DNA of 64,000 bases, from contig MOWL01000026.1 of NCBI GenBank assembly GCA_002110485.1, forward strand, positions 310,001 through 374,000. Direction: 5' to 3'. Below are positions 59,209-64,000 of the stretch, one piece after another (positions within the stretch are counted from its first letter, which is position 1; each line of letters opens with the position of its first letter). Under the pieces are notes generated by a model. The model worked only from the letters and a program-made list of their open reading frames with translations, did not search any database and was not told where the DNA came from. This stretch comes from Emergomyces orientalis. Taxonomy: Eukaryota; Ascomycota; Eurotiomycetes; Onygenales; Ajellomycetaceae. Both the position numbers and the translations under genes were made by a program.

Positions 59209-60844
59209 TATTGGCAGAGGGCCCTAAAAAAAATCAACGCATGGAGCTGGGAGTCATCTCCTTGATCTTGCCAGCGTTGATGTGAGATATCATTTATAAA
59301 GTGAATAATGATGTGGTTGTGATAGTTGTTTGACTTCGAGCCCCAAGCAACTTTTGGAAGATTTGGATGACAAAATGCACGTGCAAGCCAGATCCGGATG
59401 GACAAGCCCTAACCCTAATTGTTCCAAGCAGAAATTCTCAACAGTCCATGGGTGAATTGATCAATTTCCCCTGCTGCTGTGGCCCCTATTTCTCTCGGAT
59501 TTGGAATCATTAGCTTATTCTACGACATGCTTCATCGATGTCAAAAATTTGATCACATCAAACATGCGCTTTAGGCGCCTGCACATCACGTGAGGGAATC
59601 ATCGCATGGCGGCTACACGGCCTGCGCGACCAGGCCATCAGCGGAGAAATAGATAAACATGAATGGATCAAGCACCAGGTGCCAACTAACTTAACTGCAA
59701 CAGCCAGATTATCAGCAGTGATGCATCCATGAGGTCGATCGGTCTGCTTGGGCCTTTTCTCTCCATACTAGCTTGAACGTCGCCTTCACGGAATATACCT
59801 ACTTCAGCCGTGGTCTCTGAATCAACCACTAGCCACCTCACTAAGGCCCCGCCGCCACAGACTCTAAGAAAGGTACACGCCGCTTGTTTCTTGTGCTGTT
59901 TTCAAGATAGCATGTGCAATTCCCTACCTCAAAATATTGGCTCTCTTGGTGGCTGGAGGATCATTGCGGAGACCCATGGTGCTGTGTCAGGAACCGCTGT
60001 CAGGGAGCTCTTTCAACATTTCAGCTTTTCTCCTTCTATCCTTGCTCATTTTCTTTCCGAAGAAGCTCTGATCTGCTGGCGAAGATTATCCTCCAAAAGT
60101 AGATGGCCCCTTTAGCCCCCCTTTGAAGCTGCTGCCTCATGCAAAGTTCAGCCACGGAAACTATAGATTCGAGGACAAGCAGATGCCCTGTCCTTCGTTG
60201 TTTTGCCCTGATTTTACTCTCTTTTAACTTGCACCACTTTGTGCCATTATTTTATTGTATTCCCAGACTTCTTGAAATGCGTTGCTGTTCTTTTCCTTTC
60301 AGCTTGTTAAAATCTGACAATGCGCATGGGTTTGCACACTTCCTTTGATTGAACCAGTTTCATGATTCGTGTACCTTTTCGGGCTGGCCCTGTTTATTCA
60401 GGATCAATATTTGAATACCTTTGAAATTTGATGCATTAACATTCCCTCAGCTTACAGCAAATTAGGATCAGATCTCCTTTCGCACAGCAGCATTCCTCGT
60501 TTGACACGTGATATTTCAATCCCTTTGGGCAGAGCTGAGACAATATCGAGTTTCACAGATATCACATAAGAAACGAATTCTATTTCGGAGGAGAAACCTC
60601 TCCACGGGTTTTCCCTATTTATCGAGGGCCTATAAAACTATCCGGGTCCTTGTGGTTAAATGCTTTGGTGGTTCCAAGATAGAGAGGTACCGTTGACTGA
60701 TGTTACATCGCTATTACTTTTTTCCCATTGCTTTTGTTCTATAAACAAAAAGCGGCATCTGATCTCATCGCAAGAGGCGGCAAGTTAGAAGATTAAAAGA
60801 AAAGAAAAGCCGTCTGTGATTGGCACTTTGTTTTCCTGCCCGAA
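59209..60844. other. Divergent intergenic region, NOPCHAP1-like / eIF4E-like
   Basis: 1.64 kb. It contains a telobox-like CCCTAACCCTAA at 59407-59418 and TCACGTGA at 59586-59593, both upstream of the NOPCHAP1-like start. The frame at 59810-60115 has no motif. No gene supported. Confidence 0.5.
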
Positions 60845-61693
60845 ATGGACAACCCGAAAGATTTAAGCACCGACTCAGAACCGGTAGCGGGAGACGGAAG
60901 TGGCATGATACCCGCCTCCCGAAAGACCCTCCACCAGAACATCCTAGGAAAGCTGCGCCCACTACCTTTGCAATACCACTGGACAGTCTGGTACGAAAAG
61001 TATTCAGAGTCAGCAAATTACGACGAGAGACTGTACATTCTTCACGAAGACGTTGCGGACATTGGAACTTTCTACAGAGTCTATAATAACTATCCTTGGG
61101 ACAAAGTCAAGGTGCGAGACACAGTTCACATTTTCCGCAAGGGTACAAAGCCCGTGTGGGAAGATCTGGAAAACCAGAAAGGCGGGTGTTGGACGTTTCG
61201 CGTGCCAAAGACAAAAAGCGAGGCGTTTTTCCACGAAATTGCAATTCTGTGCATGGCCAATGAGTTCCAGGCCGCCCTTGAAGCTGGTACGTTGAAATTA
61301 TTTATTATCTCCCCTCCGATCCTCTCATTTCTTTCCATCCTTACTGCGGCTTCTACAGAACAGCCCAGGTTTGCAGAAAGAAACAATCTAGAAAACAAAA
61401 GAAGAAAACAATCCAAATCCTAACAACGTGTAGAGCACGACCACGTTCTTGGAATCTCCACCTCAGCGCGATATAATTCGCATCTAATATCCATATGGAA
61501 CAAGTCTGGCTCGAATCCCAAGGCCATCAAAGCTCTTGAAGATACAGTTCTAGAACGACTCTCCCCGGAACTACGCCCGTTATCACCTCGATCGTATTTC
61601 TATAAACGCCATGATGAGCACGAAGGCTTCAAAGCCGCGGTAGAGGGAAAGGGAGGCTCTACGAGTAGCGGCGAATGTGAAAATGGGCCATGA
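60845..61693 (+). CDS. eIF4E-family cap-binding protein, class II (4EHP-like)
   Basis: Exons 60845-61286 and 61434-61693 (intron 147 bp) give 233 aa in phase. Core motifs are LQYHWTVWYEKYSESANYDE, DIGTFYRVYNNYPWDKV, GTKPVWEDLENQKGGCWTFR and EHDHVLGISTSARYNSHLIS. The cap-sandwich Trp is kept in KPVWED (equivalent to human W102). The other (human W56) is Tyr in ANYDE, which defines class II or 4EHP. Such proteins bind capped mRNA but act more often as repressors than as general initiation factors. Which role holds here is not known. Exon-intron structure could include one more tiny exon inside the 147-bp intron, though the direct join is in frame. Confidence 0.88.
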
Positions 61694-62689
61694 TTTAAAG
61701 CCTGCGAGATCATGCTTTGACTCGCCAACGATCTGAAATATGGAGTGGCCAAATGCAGTGTTGTGGGAAGTCACACCCCACACAGAATACTAGAACTTTT
61801 ATCCCGACTTGATTCAATCTTTCATTCTTTTCCCTTTTCTCTCTGCTCATTTCGACGATGGAAAGAATTGTATATGTTCAAACATGCAAGTTAACCTTAT
61901 CGTAGCTCAGCGAGTACGATCTCATTGTTCTTTTTTCGCCTCTAAATTTTCTCCTTTGTCTAGTTAATGCTTTGTGCTTTACACTCATTTTGAAGGACAA
62001 GGTCATCCATACCTCATGGACGATGTCAATGATTGTTTCACAATAATAAAATGACGAAGCGAACCCCCAGGTTTTCTTCTCGCCCACTGGTCTTTTTCTA
62101 TTCTTCGCTTAATATCATTGGATAATTTCCGGCTTTACGTAGAACCTACCAACTACATACCAACCTTTGCCTCCCAACTCCGCCACCACATCTCATACTA
62201 CTTCTTCCCATTTTCGCCATTTTTTTCGAGCTTTCTTAGGGCGTTTATGTATTTTAGAAAATACACGTACAATATTTCGGAATATATTCGATTGCTACCA
62301 CTGAGTATATTTACTTAGGTGGCCAGTAATTTCAAGAGGAAGAAACATCTCCACCCCCAAACCTGATAGATCATCTTTTGTGGTTTGGGAGCTACTTGAA
62401 ATCCGATACAAGAAAGTATAAAATGATCCTTTGATAGGCGTTATTATGATAGTAGTCCCCGACCCGACGTTGTTCATGAGGAATTAACGACTGCTATGCC
62501 ATCGATGCTAAGCCGGCCAATAAAAATTTCAATAATTATTATACATGGCACACGTCTTTGTGTGGCCAGGAACATATTGAAAAGAAAAACACATCTTCAT
62601 TCCTATCTCCGCCCCAAATTCCGAACCGTCATCATACTTAGTAGGGACATATTTTACAGAGAAAAAATGATCTAAGCTTAAATGCAGTA
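61694..62689. other. Convergent 3' spacer
   Basis: 996 bp between the eIF4E-like (+) and RS-rich (-) genes. AT-rich; no gene seen. Confidence 0.5.
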
Positions 62690-64000
62690 TTATCTGCTCC
62701 GGCTCCTCCGCTTGCTCCTTCGATCATCCTTGTCGGCACTACCTGCGGAAGTAGCAATGCCAGAACCTCCAGGTATGTATCTATCAATTTCATGGAGTTT
62801 AGGTCGATCCTCCTTATCTCGGGCGCGGTCCCGGTCCCGGTCCCGGTCTCGATCCGGCGTCCTTGCCCGTCGTCTGGTCGGCGTCCGACTACGGTTGCTA
62901 GTAGGAGGTACATAGCGGTCGATATCTGGTGGGCTTCGAGACCTAGATCGCCGGCCAGTTCGCGAGAAAGACTTATCCCGCTCCTCCTCCCGCGTCCGTT
63001 CACGCTCCCGGCCTCTGTCCCTGTCTCTGTGGCTGCGGGAACGGGATCGAGAGCGGTGGCGTCTCCTGGTTGACCGGGATCGGGTGCGGCCTCGCGAACA
63101 ATCCCTGGGACGATAACGGCGGTCATCCCTATCCCGCTCCCTACTCTTTTCTCGGTCCGCGTCTCGGTCTTTATCTCTCCCCCTATCCCTATTTCTTTCC
63201 CGCTCGCGGCTTCGCGCAGTGGATTTACTCTGGCTCCTACTGCGATTCCTGCTTCGTACGCGAGTGTGAGAACGTTCATCTCTTTCCAACCTGCTCCGAG
63301 TCGAAGGCCTGTACAAATCCATCTCACGATCCCTACCATCATATCGCGAAGAGCGCCGTGTCCTTGACATACTTCGTTCGTCTCGAAGTCGGTCTCGGCC
63401 ACGGTCACGGTCTCTACCTCTCTCGCGATCTCGATCCTTTTCCCGATCTCTATCACGACGATCGTCACTCAACTTGGCGTTAGATTTTGGCGGATCGGGG
63501 GGGGGAGACACCTCCTTCTTTAGTCGGGAGTGGATGGTTCGTGCACGGGCCTGATCTGTTCGAGGAGCCTTGGTGTCTGTGACTGACGGCTGGCGTGAAC
63601 GTTGCTGCGGTTGAGGTTGCGGTTGAGGTTGAGGTTGCTGCAATTGCGCATTTTCAAGGGCTTCGGCCTGCTCAAAGTCGAACTCTGGCTTCTGTCGCGA
63701 TTTTTCTGCCAATTCTTTCCCTTCTTTCAGAAGTAATTCCAAAGCAGCGTCCTCCAACGATTTCTCATCCACTGGTTCTGGGGTAGGCTCTTTCGGTGTC
63801 CTGGAGCGTTGTCGGGAGTGTCGGGGTGATGGTTCGAGCATTGTATCACGATCCCTATCTCTTCCTCGATCGCGCTCGCGATCTCTCTCCCGATCCCTCT
63901 CTCGTTCCTCTTCTCTTTCCTTCTCCCGCTCCCGCCTTCTTCGTTCGTAGCGTTCCTCTCTCTCCTTTTCTCTCTGTTCCTCCAGAAGACGCCTTTCCTC
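62690..64000 (-). CDS. Arginine/serine-rich protein, C-terminal part, runs off right edge
   Basis: The frame is open from the right edge through ATG 63841 to TAA 62690, so the ATG is internal and the start is beyond the window. From N to C: an Arg/Glu-rich helix (EERRLLEEQREKEREERYER), SLEDAALELLLKEGKELAEK, QKPEFDFEQAEALENA, a Gln/Pro repeat, and then a long region of RS, RD and RE dipeptides (RSRSTRRRHRSRSRSRSHRD). It ends PKLHEIDRYIPGGSGIATS and RRSKRRSRSR. Twice it carries an IDRYVP/IDRYIP motif. This composition is typical of nuclear splicing or RNA-processing factors. The folded domain that would identify it lies outside the window, so I give no name. Confidence 0.75.
   Translation of the reverse strand, partial: EERRLLEEQREKEREERYERRRREREKEREEERERDRERDRERDRGRDRDRDTMLEPSPRHSRQRSRTPKEPTPEPVDEKSLEDAALELLLKEGKELAEKSRQKPEFDFEQAEALENAQLQQPQPQPQPQPQQRSRQPSVTDTKAPRTDQARARTIHSRLKKEVSPPPDPPKSNAKLSDDRRDRDREKDRDRERGRDRDRGRDRLRDERSMSRTRRSSRYDGRDREMDLYRPSTRSRLERDERSHTRVRSRNRSRSQSKSTARSRERERNRDRGRDKDRDADREKSRERDRDDRRYRPRDCSRGRTRSRSTRRRHRSRSRSRSHRDRDRGRERERTREEERDKSFSRTGRRSRSRSPPDIDRYVPPTSNRSRTPTRRRARTPDRDRDRDRDRARDKEDRPKLHEIDRYIPGGSGIATSAGSADKDDRRSKRRSRSR

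Noticed and set aside
59810..60115. + frame of 101 codons upstream of the eIF4E-like gene
   Set aside because: No motif and no in-phase join to the eIF4E exon.
62792..63786. Plus-strand frames over the RS-rich gene
   Set aside because: Antisense to a repetitive Arg/Ser coding region, which leaves several frames open.

Overview
This is a stretch of nuclear DNA from a filamentous ascomycete (Pezizomycotina). Nearly every gene carries short GT-AG introns of about 55-150 bp. The gene set is typical of Eurotiomycetes: SEY1, a GLFG nucleoporin, a leaderless Mn-SOD, and a fragment of the expanded SRPK-like orphan kinase family. An Onygenales fungus is my best guess; the species cannot be told from the sequence alone. 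Exon coordinates were worked out by hand from splice signals, reading-frame phase and remembered family motifs. I ran no searches.

Layout, left to right. A ferric reductase runs off the left edge (minus). An AT-rich gap follows, holding an intron-containing tRNA-Ser(GCU) and several microsatellites. Next is a four-exon coiled-coil protein (4.3-7.3 kb, minus), then 2.7 kb without a supported gene. From 10 to 30.6 kb there is a dense housekeeping block: V-ATPase subunit H (-), a TMF/Sgm1-like golgin (+), a Nas6/gankyrin-like ankyrin protein (-), Prp46 (+), Orc1 (-), Nup57/Nup54 (+), a four-exon Tom5 of only 49 codons (-), Iws1/Spn1 (+), Rcf2 (+) and a membrane-anchored thioesterase-like protein (-). 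From 31 to 34.6 kb are two decayed genes: an SRPK-like kinase fragment and a membrane dipeptidase with two nonsense codons, a lost zinc-ligand His and frame disruptions.

The right half has a GNAT acetyltransferase (+), SEY1 (-), a bZIP factor whose basic region is interrupted by an apparent GC-AG intron (-), mitochondrial EF-Tu and IF-3 in tandem (-), GDA1 (+), a multiply broken asparagine synthetase pseudogene (+), a two-exon gene of unknown function (-), a leaderless Mn/Fe superoxide dismutase (+), an intron-containing tRNA-Asp(GUC), a NOPCHAP1/C12orf45-like protein (-), a 4EHP-like class II eIF4E (+) and the C-terminal part of an arginine/serine-rich protein running off the right edge (-).

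Several genes are arranged head to head and share an upstream region: V-ATPase H/TMF, Nas6/Prp46, Orc1/Nup57 and IF-3/GDA1. The Orc1/Nup57 spacer has two MluI cell-cycle boxes and a TCACGTGA palindrome. Themes that recur are mitochondrial biogenesis (Tom5, Rcf2, EF-Tu, IF-3), nuclear and RNA functions (Orc1, Nup57, Iws1, Prp46, 4EHP, NOPCHAP1) and the secretory pathway (TMF, GDA1, SEY1, V-ATPase). I found no mobile element, CRISPR array, biosynthetic cluster or clearly new multi-gene system. The most notable items are the pseudogenes, the GC-AG intron, the micro-exon genes and the unknown two-exon gene.
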